Below the pieces are notes generated by a model that had not been told where the DNA came from, searched no databases, and was given only the letters and a program-made list of their open reading frames with translations. 64,000 bases of DNA from Mesorhizobium sp. M9A.F.Ca.ET.002.03.1.2 (lineage in GTDB: Bacteria > Pseudomonadota > Alphaproteobacteria > Rhizobiales > Rhizobiaceae): assembly GCF_003952365.1 (NCBI RefSeq), contig NZ_CP034443.1:1-64000 (forward strand), given 5' to 3'. The position numbers and the translations under genes are program-made. Below are positions 1-9,749 of the stretch, piece after piece. Position 1 is the stretch's first letter, and the number at the start of each line of letters is the position of its first letter.

Positions 1-172
1 GAGCTTTTGGGTCTGCGATAGCGGCTGGGCAACATAAGATCGGGCTCGCGAAATCTTCTACACAGATTTGCGCGAACAGGCACCAAATAGCGATCATGTC
101 GGCACCGGCGGCAATCAGCCCGCCGGCAATCGATTCCCTGATTGCAACCGATAGCGATGCTGGTGACCCTTC

Positions 173-497
173 TCAACCGTCCGCTGTTCTGCTCCCGCTG
201 GACCCGATCTCTTCTGGTTCCTTGTTGTCGATTCTTGCGGTCTCGCGTCAGCTTCACCAATCGCGCGAAGCAGTTCGTCCCAGTTAGCGTGCAGCGCCTG
301 TGTGTCGCGTGCTCGGCACGCTGGATGAATAGGGTCATCGCCCAGGTTGCCAGTGTCGCAATGGCGTGCCAGTCCACGCTGCTCCGATCGAAGACGAGCC
401 AGAGACCGGCGTAGGCGAAGAAAATCAGAAACGCCTGCGGGCGCGATGTCAGCGTGCCAATATGGGTGATGGCGCTCCTGACCTGATTGCTTGTCAT
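173..497 (-). pseudogene. Low-affinity iron permease family protein, frameshifted
   Basis: Read from the ATG at 497, which has an AGGAG ribosome-binding site just upstream, the product resembles the small low-affinity iron permease family: an N-terminal hydrophobic stretch, then a typical WHAIATLATWAMTLFIQRAEH segment spanning the second membrane helix. The frame breaks after RAEH. Adding one C gives RDTQALHANWDELLRAIGEAD. A second added C after GEAD gives RETARIDNKEPEEI and a stop at 173. Both breaks are single-base losses in what would be CC pairs. The family name is from recognition of the motif pattern. The breaks may be sequencing errors rather than true inactivation. Confidence 0.6.
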
Positions 498-909
498 TGC
501 AGCGGTCTCCTGTGTCCGGTCAAGAATCGACTTCGAGCGGCTCGCGTCCCGGTGGTCATGCCAGATGACCAGCATCGACCGGTTGGCCGCATGTCGGCAG
601 GGATAGAAATGGTCGCTCTCATGCTCGACCTGTTCGCCGTTGCCGCTTGCCGGTAATCGACGGCCCGAGTTGAGATAGTTTGTCATGACGGACTGAACGC
701 GGTTCCGGCGCGGTTTGTTGCGTGAGGCGTGCCGGCTTTTTGGACGCCAAGCAGTCAGCGAGCGCCAATTCAGCAGAAGGAGCATAGTGGTCGGCAACCA
801 TGATACAGGGCGCTGCGGCAGAAAACCTCCCGAGAGAAGCGACGGTTGGGGTCGAAACTGCAAGCACCACTTATGTGCGTGAGCCATGAAACATCCGACC
901 CAATTGTGA
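498..909. other. Gap with no gene recognised
   Basis: About 410 bases lie between the iron-permease-like gene and the lipid kinase gene. Short open frames exist on both strands, but none has a good ribosome-binding site, a recognisable motif or credible composition. The two flanking genes are divergent, so promoters for both probably lie here. I cannot place them with confidence. Confidence 0.4.
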
Positions 910-1857
910 ATGAACAAAACAGCCAGCAAACGCGCGTTGCTGCTCGTCAATCCCAAGGCGCGGCGCGGCCATGAGCCGATGGCGCCAATCATCGAGCGGC
1001 TGGAGGCTGGCGGACTGTCCGTCACCGTGGAGACGTTCGAGGCGTTGCCCGAGCTTGCACGCGACATCGTACGCTTGCGCCACCTGGCCGATCTGTGATC
1101 GTGTGTGGCGGCGACGGTTCGGTGTCGTCGGCGGCGATGGCGGTGGTGGAAAGCGGCCTGCCGATGGGCATTATCCCGATGGAACGGCGAACGACCTCGC
1201 GCGCACGCTGCACATCCCGACGAATCTGCTGCACGCCGCCGACGTGATCGTGCGAGGCAGAACCCGACGGATCGATGTCGGCACCGTCAATGGGCATGCT
1301 TTTTCAACGTCGCGAGCATCGGACTGAGCACCGAGCTGGCGCAGGGCCTCGACCCCGCTCTGAAGAAGCGTTTCGGCAGGCTTGGGTATGCGTTGGCGGC
1401 GATGAAAGTGTTGACCAAGGCCGTGCGGTTCCACGCGAAAATCACCGAAAAAGGTGCGGCGATCGGGGCCGAAACCTACCAAATCGCGATTGGAAACGGA
1501 GTGCATTACGGCGGCGGCAACGTGGTGGAAGAGACGGCCGAGATCGATGACGGACATCTCGACCTCTATAGTTTGGAGATGACGAACCTGTGGAAGCTGG
1601 CGCTGATGGTCCGCTCATTCCGCTCTGGAACGCATGGTGCCTGGCGTGAGGTGCGCACGGCCAGGTGCATCGAGTTCGACATCGAGACAAAAAAGCCAAT
1701 GCCGGTTAACACGGATGGTGAGATCGTCACCTCGACGCCCGCCCATTTCAAGGTTCTGCCGAAGGCGATCTCGGTCCTCGCTCCGCCACGCGCCTTGGCG
1801 CGCCAAGCCGTATCACCTCGTTGGCACCGCCCGATGATCACTTCGCGCGTGTCATAG
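910..1857 (+). pseudogene. Diacylglycerol kinase family lipid kinase (YegS/DagK-like), three frameshifts
   Basis: The pieces join into one diacylglycerol/sphingosine-kinase family protein that would phosphorylate a membrane lipid with ATP. The N-terminal LLVNPKARRG lies in the first frame. The nucleotide-binding VCGGDGSVSSAA and MGIIPMG motifs follow in a second frame, TANDLARTLHIP in a third, and FNVASIGLSTELAQGL through the C-terminal VNTDGEI domain is back in the first. Each junction is repaired by adding one base: a G near 1095, a G near 1180 (atggaacgg should read atgggaacgg) and a T in the T run near 1303. All three are homopolymer losses, so the gene may be intact in the living cell. 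Family is confident; substrate is unknown. Confidence 0.75.
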
Positions 1858-1954
1858 ACAGCGCCGACACCTGGCGGATTTCATTGATACAACGGCCGAG
1901 ATCGGCGATTTCCTGATCGCAGGGCTCGGCGGCGCAGAGAAAACACTCGGGAAC

Positions 1955-2028
<74 letters not shown>

Positions 2029-2189
2029 CGCCGATGGCGGGGCTTCTGCCATATCGAACCGGCAAGCGCAAGGCCAAGCGCAAGCCATCTGTGAAAGCCC
2101 GCTCCAACGGCTTTTCCGGACATGGCGGCGCCACAATGTTGGCTATCCCTGAATAGCGCGCTGGCTGGTCGCCAGCCGGGACGAGGACC

Positions 2190-2381
2190 ATGAACGACAC
2201 GACAAACCGATCGAACAAGGGGAGTCCACCTGACAAGGGGGACGAATCGAAAAGGGGCGCTGCCGACCGTAAGACCCGGCTCGCCGAGCAATTGCGCGCC
2301 AATCTGCAGAAGCGCAAGGCGCAGTCGCGCTCGCGGCGCGCCGGCGGGCCGACCAGCAGCCGGACGGGCTCGGTGCCTTAA
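2190..2381 (+). CDS. Small basic hypothetical protein upstream of murA
   Basis: A 63-residue protein, very rich in charged residues (Lys, Arg, Asp) and Gly/Ser, without membrane segments. The middle (KTRLAEQLRANLQKRKAQ) should form an amphipathic helix; the C-terminus is Arg/Ser/Gly-rich and probably disordered. The ATG follows a GGACGAGGACC stretch that can act as a ribosome-binding site. A short basic protein in front of murA is a pattern I associate with rhizobial genomes, but I know no function. It is on the murA strand, about 170 bases upstream. Existence is fairly likely; function is unknown. Confidence 0.55.
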   Translation: MNDTTNRSNKGSPPDKGDESKRGAADRKTRLAEQLRANLQKRKAQSRSRRAGGPTSSRTGSVP

Positions 2382-2551
2382 GGGAAACGCAAAAGGATTG
2401 ACCTATATCAACAGGCTTGGCCCAGGGCGTGGGAATCGTGTTTCTTGAACCAAGCCGGCCAATGGTCTAGATGGGCCTTGAGTCTAGACGGGGCCGCGAC
2501 AGACTCAACCGATTGAAAACCGGCCTTTTCGGCCGAGGGGACGCTCTTCAA

Positions 2552-3844
2552 ATGGATCGCATCAGAATTGTCGGCGGCAACAAGCTTGCCGGAAGCATCC
2601 CGATCTCGGGCGCGAAGAATGCCGCGCTGCCGCTGATGATCGCCTCGCTGTTGACCGACGACACGCTGACGCTCGAAAACGTGCCGCATCTGGCCGATGT
2701 CGAGCAGCTTATCCGCATCCTCGGCAACCATGGCGTCGACTATTCGGTCAATGGCCGCCGCGAAAAGCAGCAAGAGGGCTATTCGCGCACCATCACTTTC
2801 TCGGCCCGCAACATCGTCGACACCACGGCACCCTACGAGCTGGTGTCGAAGATGCGTGCGTCCTTCTGGGTGATCGGCCCGCTGCTTGCCCGCATGGGCG
2901 AGGCCAAGGTGTCGCTGCCGGGCGGTTGCGCCATCGGCACGCGCCCGGTCGATCTTTTCCTGGAAGGCCTTCAGGCGCTGGGCGCCGATATCGACGTCGA
3001 CACCGGCTATGTCATCGCTAAGACCAGGAACGGCCGGCTTGTCGGCAACCGCTACGTCTTCCCGAAAGTGTCGGTCGGCGCCACCCATGTGCTTGTCATG
3101 GCGGCTTCATTGGCCAAGGGCGAGACGGTGCTCGAAAACGCCGCCCGCGAGCCCGAGATCGTCAATCTCGCCGATTGCCTCAACGCGATGGGCGCGAAGA
3201 TTTACGGCGCCGGCACCTCGACCATCACCATCGACGGCGTCGAAGCGCTGTCGGGCGCGCGCGTCCGGGTGATACCCGACCGCATCGAGACCGGCACCTA
3301 CGCCATGGCCGTCGCCATGACCGGCGGCGACGTCATGCTCGAAGGTGCGCGGGCCGATCTGTTACAGACGGCGCTCGACGTGATTGCCCAGACGGGTGCC
3401 GAGATCACGCCGACCAACTCCGGCATCCGCGTCAGGCGCAACGGCGCCGGCATTGCGCCGGTCGACGTGGCGACGGCGCCGTTCCCGGCATTCCCGACCG
3501 ACCTGCAGGCGCAGTTCATGGGCCTGATGACGATGGCCAAGGGCAAGTCGCGCATCACCGAGACGATCTTCGAAAATCGCTTCATGCACGTCCAGGAACT
3601 CGCCCGGCTCGGCGCCCACATCACGCTTTCCGGGCAGACGGCGATCGTCGACGGCGTGGCGAAGCTGAAGGGCGCGCCGGTCATGGCGACCGATCTTCGC
3701 GCTTCGGTGTCGCTGGTCATCGCCGGCCTGGCCGCCGAAGGCGAGACCACGGTCAACCGGGTCTACCATCTCGACCGCGGCTTCGAGCGGCTGGAAGAAA
3801 AGCTGTCCGGCTGCGGCGCGGTGATCGAGCGGATTTCGGGATGA
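2552..3844 (+). CDS. murA: UDP-N-acetylglucosamine 1-carboxyvinyltransferase MurA
   Basis: Cytoplasmic enzyme of the first committed step of peptidoglycan synthesis: it transfers enolpyruvate from PEP to UDP-GlcNAc. The 430-residue length is normal for the EPSP-synthase-like fold. [20 protein letters not shown] with [10 protein letters not shown] is the classic N-terminus. The loop [14 protein letters not shown] carries the catalytic cysteine that fosfomycin alkylates, so this copy should be fosfomycin-sensitive. The start at MDRIR matches the family; the frame stays open upstream, but that part has no similarity I recognise. The gene is followed by intergenic palindromes and then DUF2948/hisD on the same strand. 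Confidence 0.97.
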   Translation: MDRIRIVGGNKLAGSIPISGAKNAALPLMIASLLTDDTLTLENVPHLADVEQLIRILGNHGVDYSVNGRREKQQEGYSRTITFSARNIVDTTAPYELVSKMRASFWVIGPLLARMGEAKVSLPGGCAIGTRPVDLFLEGLQALGADIDVDTGYVIAKTRNGRLVGNRYVFPKVSVGATHVLVMAASLAKGETVLENAAREPEIVNLADCLNAMGAKIYGAGTSTITIDGVEALSGARVRVIPDRIETGTYAMAVAMTGGDVMLEGARADLLQTALDVIAQTGAEITPTNSGIRVRRNGAGIAPVDVATAPFPAFPTDLQAQFMGLMTMAKGKSRITETIFENRFMHVQELARLGAHITLSGQTAIVDGVAKLKGAPVMATDLRASVSLVIAGLAAEGETTVNRVYHLDRGFERLEEKLSGCGAVIERISG

Positions 3845-3893
3845 AGCGCTTCTGCGCGGCTTTCGCGTCGGTTGCGCCAGCCGGAAAGACCGG

Positions 3894-3933
3894 CTGGAGT
3901 ATGACCTCGATTTCAATCGAGACCATACTCCAG
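3894..3933. repeat. Intergenic palindrome 3' of murA
   Basis: Ten-base arms CTGGAGTATG / CATACTCCAG enclose a nested inverted repeat, CTCGATT with AATCGAG, so the whole segment can fold into one long hairpin. It lies about 50 bases after the murA stop and has no T run, so it is probably an RNA-processing or stability element, or a mobile palindromic repeat, rather than a classic terminator. Confidence 0.7.
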
Positions 3934-3943
3934 ATTCCTGCTT

Positions 3944-3992
3944 GAGCATGATCTTTTCCGAAAACCGGTTTCCACTTTTCGGGATCATGCTC
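3944..3992. repeat. Rhizobial intergenic palindromic element (copy 1)
   Basis: A 49-base element that starts gagcatgat and ends atcatgctc, with an inner ccgaaaa / ttttcgg pair. A near copy lies at 6839-6887 before infA. Palindromes of this type are dispersed in rhizobial chromosomes (RIME-like elements). The family name is from memory; the internal match between the two copies is seen directly. Confidence 0.75.
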
Positions 3993-4034
3993 TAACAGAA
4001 GGCTGAATAATCAACCTTCAGGTGTGAAATCCGC

Positions 4035-4466
4035 ATGGCTCTCAAGCTTGTCGCGCTCGACGATCAGGATCTGAGCATCGTCTCGGCCCATGTCCAGGAC
4101 GCCGTGCTGAAGGTCGGCGACCTCGAATATCTGCCGGCGGCCAAGCGTTTCGTGCTGACCATGAACCGTTTCGTCTGGGAGGCCAAATCCGGCCTGTTCC
4201 GCCGGCACAATGAGCGACGGCAAAGCGTGCTGCATTTCGACCGGGTTCTGGGTGCCAAGACCAGCGGCATTGCCCGCGACAAGCCTGATGAGGTCCTGTC
4301 CCTGCTGGCGATCAGCTTCGTCGCGCTCGACAAGCCCGCCGGCATCGTCGAGCTGATCTTTTCAGGCGGCGGCGCGATCATGCTCGATGTCGAATGCATC
4401 GAGGCGCGGCTAGCCGACATCGGCGGCGCCTGGGAAGCGACGTCGCGCCCCTTCCACAGAGCCTGA
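4035..4466 (+). CDS. DUF2948 family protein
   Basis: A 143-residue protein beginning MALKLVALDDQDLSIVSAHVQDAVLK, with FVLTMNRFVWE in the middle and an acidic, Gly-rich C-terminus (IFSGGGAIMLDVECIEARLADIGG). This matches the alphaproteobacterial DUF2948 family, which usually lies directly upstream of hisD. It has no signal peptide or membrane segment and is presumably cytoplasmic. Ten bases separate its stop from hisD, so the two are very likely cotranscribed. No biochemical role is known to me. Confidence 0.85.
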   Translation: MALKLVALDDQDLSIVSAHVQDAVLKVGDLEYLPAAKRFVLTMNRFVWEAKSGLFRRHNERRQSVLHFDRVLGAKTSGIARDKPDEVLSLLAISFVALDKPAGIVELIFSGGGAIMLDVECIEARLADIGGAWEATSRPFHRA

Positions 4467-4476
4467 GCAACACAAG

Positions 4477-5769
4477 ATGGCCATCACCCTTCGTCTGTCC
4501 GACGCCGATTTCGAGCAGCGCTTTGCCGCGTTCCTTTTGACCAAGCGGGAGGTCTCGGCCGATGTCGACGCCGTGGTGCGCGCGATCATCGCGCGGGTGC
4601 GCGCCGAAGGCGACGCGGCGCTGATCGACTATACGCAGAAATTCGAACAGGCCGATCTGAAAGGCCTCGGCATGGCCGTCTCGCAGGACGACATCGCCAA
4701 GGCCTACGGTGCGGCCGACCCGCAAACCATCGAGGCACTGAAATGCGCCCGTGACCGGATCCGTTCCCATCACGAGCGGCAGCGGCCGAAGGACGACCGC
4801 TATACGGACGCCGCCGGCGTCGAGCTCGGCTCGCGCTGGACGGCGATCGAGGCGGTCGGGCTCTATGTGCCGGGCGGCACGGCGAGCTATCCAAGCTCGG
4901 TGCTGATGAGCGCCGTGCCAGCCAAGGTCGCCGGCGTCGAGCGCATCGTCATGGCGGTGCCGGCGCCCGGCGGCGTCATCAATCCGCTGGTGCTGGTGGC
5001 GGCGGATCTGACCGGCATATCCGAGATCTACCGCATCGGCGGCGCGCAGGCGATCGCGGCGCTTGCCTATGGCACCGAGACGATAAAGCCCGTCGCCAAG
5101 ATCGTCGGCCCGGGCAACGCCTATGTCGCGGCGGCCAAGCGCCAGGTGTTCGGCACGGTCGGCATCGACATGATCGCCGGGCCTTCGGAAGTGCTTGTCG
5201 TGGCCGACGGCAGCAACGACCCGGACTGGATCGCCGCCGACCTGCTTGCCCAGGCCGAGCATGACGTGTCGGCGCAATCGATCCTGATCACCGACCATCC
5301 CGCCTTCGGCGAAGCGGTCGAACAGGCGGTCGAACGCCAGTTGCTGAGCCTGCCGCGCGCCGAGACGGCGGCGGCGAGCTGGCGCGATTTCGGCGCCGTC
5401 ATCCAAGTCCCGACGATCGAGGCGGCACTGCCGCTGGTCGATCGCATCGCCGCCGAACATGTCGAACTCGCCATCGACGAGCCGGAAGCCTTCCTGGCGC
5501 GGATGCGCAACGCCGGCGCCGTCTTTCTCGGCCGCCACACGCCGGAGGCCATCGGCGACTATGTTGGCGGCTCCAACCATGTGCTGCCGACGGCGCGCTC
5601 GGCGCGCTTCTCGTCGGGGCTTTCGGTGCTCGATTTCGTCAAGCGCACCTCGATCCTGAAGCTCGGGCCGGAGCAGTTGCGGGCGCTGGCGCCGGCAGCC
5701 ATCGCGCTGGCCAAGGCGGAGGGCCTGGACGCGCACGGACGCTCCGTCACTATCCGGCTGAACATGTAG
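4477..5769 (+). CDS. hisD: Histidinol dehydrogenase
   Basis: Catalyses the last two oxidations of histidine synthesis, L-histidinol to L-histidine with two NAD+ and a zinc ion. The 430-residue length is standard. Diagnostic blocks are YVPGGTASYPSSVLM (nucleotide binding), KIVGPGNAYVAAAKR, IAGPSEVLVVAD, the zinc/substrate segment LLAQAEHDVSAQ, and GGSNHVLPTARSARFSSGLS. Active-site His and Glu lie in EHVEL. It is the third gene of a tight block with DUF2948 before and UPF0262 six bases after; the other his genes are not in the window, as is usual for scattered his genes in this group. Confidence 0.97.
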   Translation: MAITLRLSDADFEQRFAAFLLTKREVSADVDAVVRAIIARVRAEGDAALIDYTQKFEQADLKGLGMAVSQDDIAKAYGAADPQTIEALKCARDRIRSHHERQRPKDDRYTDAAGVELGSRWTAIEAVGLYVPGGTASYPSSVLMSAVPAKVAGVERIVMAVPAPGGVINPLVLVAADLTGISEIYRIGGAQAIAALAYGTETIKPVAKIVGPGNAYVAAAKRQVFGTVGIDMIAGPSEVLVVADGSNDPDWIAADLLAQAEHDVSAQSILITDHPAFGEAVEQAVERQLLSLPRAETAAASWRDFGAVIQVPTIEAALPLVDRIAAEHVELAIDEPEAFLARMRNAGAVFLGRHTPEAIGDYVGGSNHVLPTARSARFSSGLSVLDFVKRTSILKLGPEQLRALAPAAIALAKAEGLDAHGRSVTIRLNM

Positions 5770-5775
5770 ACTGAC

Positions 5776-6261
5776 ATGTCGGACTACGATCGAACCCATG
5801 CCAGGCTGATCGATGTCGAACTCGACGAATCGATCGGCCGTTCGACGCCCGATGTCGAGCATGAGCGGGCGGTGGCGATCTTCGACCTGATCGAGGAGAA
5901 CCGCTTCCAGCCGGTCAATGACGACGGCGCCGGGCCCTACCGGCTGAAACTGTCGCTGGCCGAATCCCGCCTGGTCTTCGCGGTGACGCGCGAGGATGGC
6001 GCTGCCGTGGTCACCCACATCCTGTCGCTGACACCGCTCAGGCGCATCGTCAAGGACTATTACATGATCTGCGAAAGCTACTACGAGGCCATCCGCACCT
6101 CGACGCCCAGCCAGATCGAGGCGATCGACATGGGCCGGCGCGGCCTGCACAATGAGGGCTCGCAGACGCTGATGGACCGGCTGGCAGGCAAGATCGACAT
6201 CGATTTCGACACGGCGCGGCGGCTGTTCACGCTGGTCTGCGTGCTGCACTGGCGAGGCTGA
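5776..6261 (+). CDS. UPF0262 family protein
   Basis: A 161-residue protein with the conserved alphaproteobacterial UPF0262 pattern: [25 protein letters not shown] near the N-terminus, a central [29 protein letters not shown], and [19 protein letters not shown] near the C-terminus. No signal peptide or transmembrane segment. It follows hisD by six bases and is followed almost at once by the phosphatase gene, so all are probably one transcript. The function is unknown; the strict neighbourhood with hisD is the only clue. Confidence 0.88.
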   Translation: MSDYDRTHARLIDVELDESIGRSTPDVEHERAVAIFDLIEENRFQPVNDDGAGPYRLKLSLAESRLVFAVTREDGAAVVTHILSLTPLRRIVKDYYMICESYYEAIRTSTPSQIEAIDMGRRGLHNEGSQTLMDRLAGKIDIDFDTARRLFTLVCVLHWRG

Positions 6262-6289
6262 ACTGCCCGCCCCTCTGCCCCGCTCGATC

Positions 6290-6715
6290 TTGTTTGTGTG
6301 CGGCATGAACGCCGTGCGCTCGCCGATGGCCGAGTTGCTGACGCGCCAAGTGCTTCCGGCGAGCACTTTCGTGGCATCGGCCGGGGTGCGCGGCGGCGAA
6401 CGCGACCCGTTCGTCGACGCCGTGCTGGCCGAGGAAGGCCTGTCGCTGGGCGAGCGTCACCCGAGGACGCTGGACGATCTCGAGGACGACTATTTCGACC
6501 TGATCGTCACGCTGTCGCCGGAAGCCCATCACACCGCGCTCGAACTCACACGCTCGCTCGCCGTCGATGTCGAATACTGGCCCATGCCGGACCCGACTGA
6601 TATCGGCGGCACGCGCGAGCAGATCATAGCCGCCTATCGCGAGGTGCGCGAACGGCTGAAGGCGCGGATCGGCGGCCGTTTTGCAGCGCCGGAGGCAAAA
6701 AGCGGCCCCGAGTAA
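6290..6715 (+). CDS. Low molecular weight phosphotyrosine protein phosphatase family
   Basis: The phosphate-binding loop is visible close to the start: FVCGMNAVRSPMAE fits C-X5-R-S. The general-acid loop appears as PMPDPTDIGG near residue 105. Together these define the low-molecular-weight tyrosine phosphatase/arsenate reductase fold. The start is uncertain: the frame opens in the end of the UPF0262 gene, and no ATG precedes the P-loop, only a TTG at the chosen position. Real translation may start at a non-ATG codon slightly upstream and be coupled to UPF0262. The protein substrate is unknown. Confidence 0.82.
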   Translation: MFVCGMNAVRSPMAELLTRQVLPASTFVASAGVRGGERDPFVDAVLAEEGLSLGERHPRTLDDLEDDYFDLIVTLSPEAHHTALELTRSLAVDVEYWPMPDPTDIGGTREQIIAAYREVRERLKARIGGRFAAPEAKSGPE

Positions 6716-6778
6716 CGGTCTGATTAAGCATGTTCACAAGCGCGCGATTATCATATAGGTTCCGCCCAAATTCCGGCT

Positions 6779-6825
6779 AGAGTCGGATGATTTCAGGTCT
6801 GTTCGACCTGAAATCATCCGACTCT
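6779..6825. repeat. Perfect 21-base-arm palindrome before infA
   Basis: Two exactly complementary 21-base arms, beginning AGAGTCGGATGATTTCAGG, enclose a five-base TGTTC loop. Both ends carry AGAGTCGG / CCGACTCT. It is 100 bases before infA and directly left of a second palindromic element. A transcript would form a very stable hairpin. It has no T run, so it is a dispersed palindromic repeat or processing site rather than an ordinary terminator. Confidence 0.85.
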
Positions 6826-6838
6826 AAATCGCAGAGTA

Positions 6839-6887
6839 GAGCATGATGTCGTCCGAAAACCGCTTCACACTTTTCGGCATCATGCTC
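6839..6887. repeat. Rhizobial intergenic palindromic element (copy 2)
   Basis: Shares its ends (gagcatgat / atcatgctc) and inner ccgaaaa / ttttcgg core with the element after murA, and has the same 49-base length. Only the loop and a few arm bases differ. It lies 37 bases upstream of infA, so it is within or beside the infA leader. Confidence 0.75.
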
Positions 6888-6924
6888 TAGGCGCTGGGAA
6901 TCCCCATCCAAGCAAAGGTATCGA

Positions 6925-7143
6925 ATGCCGAAGGAAGAAGTCCTCGAGTTTCCGGGTATCGTCACGGAATTGTTGCCCAACGCGATGTTCAGGGTGAAGC
7001 TTGAAAACGAACACGAGATCATCGCCCATACGGCCGGCCGCATGCGCAAGAACCGCATCCGCGTGCTGACCGGCGACAAGGTCCTGGTCGAGATGACCCC
7101 CTACGACCTGACCAAGGGCCGCATCACCTACCGTTTCAAGTAA
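6925..7143 (+). CDS. infA: Translation initiation factor IF-1
   Basis: A 72-residue S1-type OB-fold protein that binds the 30S A-site and works with IF-2 and IF-3. The start [20 protein letters not shown] and the blocks [21 protein letters not shown] and RITYRF are typical of alphaproteobacterial IF-1. Length is exactly that of the family. Two palindromic repeats lie before it and a short degenerate one after it. Its own promoter is likely, since the palindromes separate it from the hisD block. Confidence 0.97.
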   Translation: MPKEEVLEFPGIVTELLPNAMFRVKLENEHEIIAHTAGRMRKNRIRVLTGDKVLVEMTPYDLTKGRITYRFK

Positions 7144-7233
7144 GATCGCCAGAGTATCGGACCGAAAAGTGCGCAGCGGTTTTCGGACAAATCCAATGCT
7201 CGAACGAAGAGATAGAGTTCGGCCGGAATCGCG

Positions 7234-7860
7234 ATGAGCATTTTGCAGAAGCTCGTGCTTGCCTCGGGTTCGCCGCGCCGGATCGAACTGTTGCAGCAGG
7301 CCGGCATCGAGCCCGACCGCGTGCTGCCGGCCGGTGTCGACGAGACGCCGATGCGCGCCGAGCATCCGCGCTCACTGGCCAAGCGCTTGTCGAAGGAAAA
7401 GGCCGAGAAGGCGCTGGCGTCACTGAAGACGGAGGACGACTATGCGCCCAGCTTCGTGCTGGCCGCCGACACCGTGGTCGCCGTCGGCCGGCGCATCCTG
7501 CCCAAGGCCGAAACGCTCGATGACGTCGCCAATTGCCTGGGCCTGCTGTCCGGCCGTTCGCACCGGGTCTATTCCGGGATCTGCCTGATCACGCCGGGCG
7601 GCAAGCTGCGCCAGCGGCTGGTCGAGACCAGGGTGCGTTTCAAGCGGCTGCCGCGCGCCGAGGTCGATGCCTATGTGGCCTCGGGAGAATGGCGCGGCAA
7701 GGCCGGCGGCTATGCCGTCCAGGGCCTCGCCGGCGCCTTCGTCGTCAAGCTTGTCGGCTCCTACACCAATGTCGTCGGCCTGCCGCTCTACGAGACGGTG
7801 GCGCTTCTGACCGGCGAGGGGTTCAAGGTGCATACCAGCTGGCTGTCAGCTCGGCCATGA
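7234..7860 (+). CDS. maf: Maf-like nucleoside triphosphate pyrophosphatase
   Basis: A 208-residue Maf/HAM1-type protein. The N-terminal [17 protein letters not shown] is the family signature, and [17 protein letters not shown] holds the acidic metal-binding residues of the active site. [27 protein letters not shown] is the conserved C-terminal block. Family members hydrolyse modified or canonical dTTP/UTP/CTP to monophosphates and so clean the nucleotide pool; some affect septation. The gene lies between infA and yacG, a stable neighbourhood in this order. Which nucleotide this copy prefers cannot be read here. Confidence 0.94.
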   Translation: MSILQKLVLASGSPRRIELLQQAGIEPDRVLPAGVDETPMRAEHPRSLAKRLSKEKAEKALASLKTEDDYAPSFVLAADTVVAVGRRILPKAETLDDVANCLGLLSGRSHRVYSGICLITPGGKLRQRLVETRVRFKRLPRAEVDAYVASGEWRGKAGGYAVQGLAGAFVVKLVGSYTNVVGLPLYETVALLTGEGFKVHTSWLSARP

Positions 7861-7873
7861 GCACGGGCCAACC

Positions 7874-8071
7874 ATGAGCTCGGACGACAAGGTCACGCCG
7901 CTGCGCCCCAAGCGGCCCTGCCCCGAATGCGGCAAGCCGTCGGCGCGCGAGACTTATCCATTCTGCTCGGCGCGCTGCAAGGACATCGACCTCAACCGTT
8001 GGCTCAAGGGCGCCTACGTCATTCCGGGCCGCGACGACGAGGACGAAACGGATAACGACCCTCCCAAATGA
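7874..8071 (+). CDS. yacG: DNA gyrase inhibitor YacG, zinc-binding
   Basis: A 65-residue protein with the four-cysteine zinc site [20 protein letters not shown] and the [13 protein letters not shown] tail that defines YacG. In E. coli YacG binds GyrB and inhibits supercoiling. Here it starts 13 bases after the maf stop, so the two are cotranscribed. The C-terminus is acidic. The gene is the last core gene before tRNA-Phe and the island. Confidence 0.93.
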   Translation: MSSDDKVTPLRPKRPCPECGKPSARETYPFCSARCKDIDLNRWLKGAYVIPGRDDEDETDNDPPK

Positions 8072-8268
8072 GGCCGTTCGGCACCGCCGGCCGACCTCGA
8101 CCGAGCCTGATGAATCGACCTGTCGGGCAACTGCTCGTTTCCCGCCTGAAATCAACGCTTAAGCGCTGGACAGGCCGAATTCCCGTGCTATAACCCACGC
8201 GCTTTCAAGGGGCGCCTGCGGCGCTTTCGTGAAATCCGGTGTGCGGAATTGCCCGCGTGCCGGAACAG

Positions 8269-8344
<76 letters not shown>

Positions 8345-8558
8345 TCCCCTCCTCTCCCGACACTCCCTTTCGCCGAATCTTCTACGCTTCTGTTTGCACA
8401 AACAACTGAAATCGTTCATCTTTTTGGGAAGGATGGCGCGATTGAGCGCGTTTCATGGAATTTCGGCGTATTTGGTCTAACGAGGCGGAGGGCTGGTATT
8501 TCCGTTGGTACTGGACATCCTGATGGTATCGAAACAGCCAAAGGGAGGTGTCCCACAA

Positions 8559-9749
8559 ATGGCCCTTTCCGACGTGAAATGCCGAAATGCCCGTCCTGCT
8601 TCCAAGCTATTGAAATTGTCTGATGGTGGCGGGCTCCAGCTCTGGGTGCAGCCCACCGGATCCCGCCTATGGCGCCTCGCCTATCGATTTGACGGCAAGC
8701 AGAAGCTTCTGGCGTTGGGCAGCTATCCCCTTATTTCGCTCGCCGAAGCACGCAAGGCGCGCGATGACGCCAAACGTCTCCTCCTCACTGGCATCGATCC
8801 CGCGCAGGAACGCAAGTTGCGAAAGGTCGGTTCGGCAAAGGACAGCTTTCGATCAATCGCCGAGGAATATGTGGACAAGCTGAAGAAAGAGGGACGTGCC
8901 GACCGGACTATCACCAAGGTCAAATGGCTACTCGACTTCGCCTATCTCACCTGTGGGCACAAGTGCATTCGGGACATTGATGCGGCCACTATCCTTGCTG
9001 CCCTTCGTAGCGTGGAGGTGCGCGGTCGATACGAGTCGGCCAGGCGGCTGCGCTCGACCATTGGCAGCGTCTTTCGATACGCCATCGCCACTGCACGCGC
9101 CGACACTGACCCCACGTCCGCGCTGAGGGGCGCTCTCATCAGGCCAACGGTCACGCCGCGTGCCGCCATTACCGATCCGAAGGCATTCGGCGGCTTGCTG
9201 CGTGCGATCGAGACATTCGACGGACAGCCCGCAACCCGAGCGGCTCTGAGGTTGATGGCGCTGCTGTTTCCCCGCCCCGGTGAGCTTCGCGCTGCCGAAT
9301 GGGGGGAGTTCGACTTCGAAAGTTCGGTATGGACTATCCCGGAAGCGCGAATGAAAATGCGACGACCGCACCGCGTTCCTCTTTCAACGCAGGCTTTGGA
9401 TATCCTGGCCGAGCTTAAAAAAATCTCCGGCGCTGGGACGCTGCTGTTTCCAAGCGTGCGATCGCCTTCTCGTCCGATTTCCGACAATACACTCAACGCC
9501 GCCCTGCGTCGCATGGGTTACAGCAAGAATGAAGCAACGGCCCATGGCTTCCGAGCAACGGCATCAACTCTGTTGAACGAATGCGGCAAGTGGCATCCAG
9601 ACGCCGTAGAGCGACAGCTGGCTCATATTGAAAATAACGACGTTCGGCGCGCCTATGCCCGGGCGGAGCACTGGGAAGAGCGCGTCAAGATGATGCAGTG
9701 GTGGGCAGATTATCTGGAAAAAATTGAGAACGCCGGAACGCGCGGGTAA
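8559..9749 (+). CDS. Tyrosine integrase, P4-like (DUF4102 arm-binding domain)
   Basis: A 396-residue phage/island integrase. The N-terminal MALSDVKCRNARPA and KLSDGGGLQLWVQPTGSRLW form the DUF4102 arm-binding domain. The C-terminal catalytic domain shows the first arginine in PRPGELRAAEW, HGFRATAS (H-x-x-R), and QLAHIENNDVRRAYAR with the second histidine region and the nucleophilic tyrosine. The start at MALSD is chosen for its GGGAGG ribosome-binding site and domain start. It sits next to tRNA-Phe in the same direction, the usual layout for islands that integrate in tRNA 3' ends. It appears intact. Confidence 0.93.
   Translation: MALSDVKCRNARPASKLLKLSDGGGLQLWVQPTGSRLWRLAYRFDGKQKLLALGSYPLISLAEARKARDDAKRLLLTGIDPAQERKLRKVGSAKDSFRSIAEEYVDKLKKEGRADRTITKVKWLLDFAYLTCGHKCIRDIDAATILAALRSVEVRGRYESARRLRSTIGSVFRYAIATARADTDPTSALRGALIRPTVTPRAAITDPKAFGGLLRAIETFDGQPATRAALRLMALLFPRPGELRAAEWGEFDFESSVWTIPEARMKMRRPHRVPLSTQALDILAELKKISGAGTLLFPSVRSPSRPISDNTLNAALRRMGYSKNEATAHGFRATASTLLNECGKWHPDAVERQLAHIENNDVRRAYARAEHWEERVKMMQWWADYLEKIENAGTRG

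Noticed and set aside
4378..6366. Minus-strand 660-codon open frame opposite hisD and UPF0262
   Set aside because: Antisense shadow of well-supported genes, with Arg/Asp/His-rich composition typical of reversed GC-rich coding DNA.
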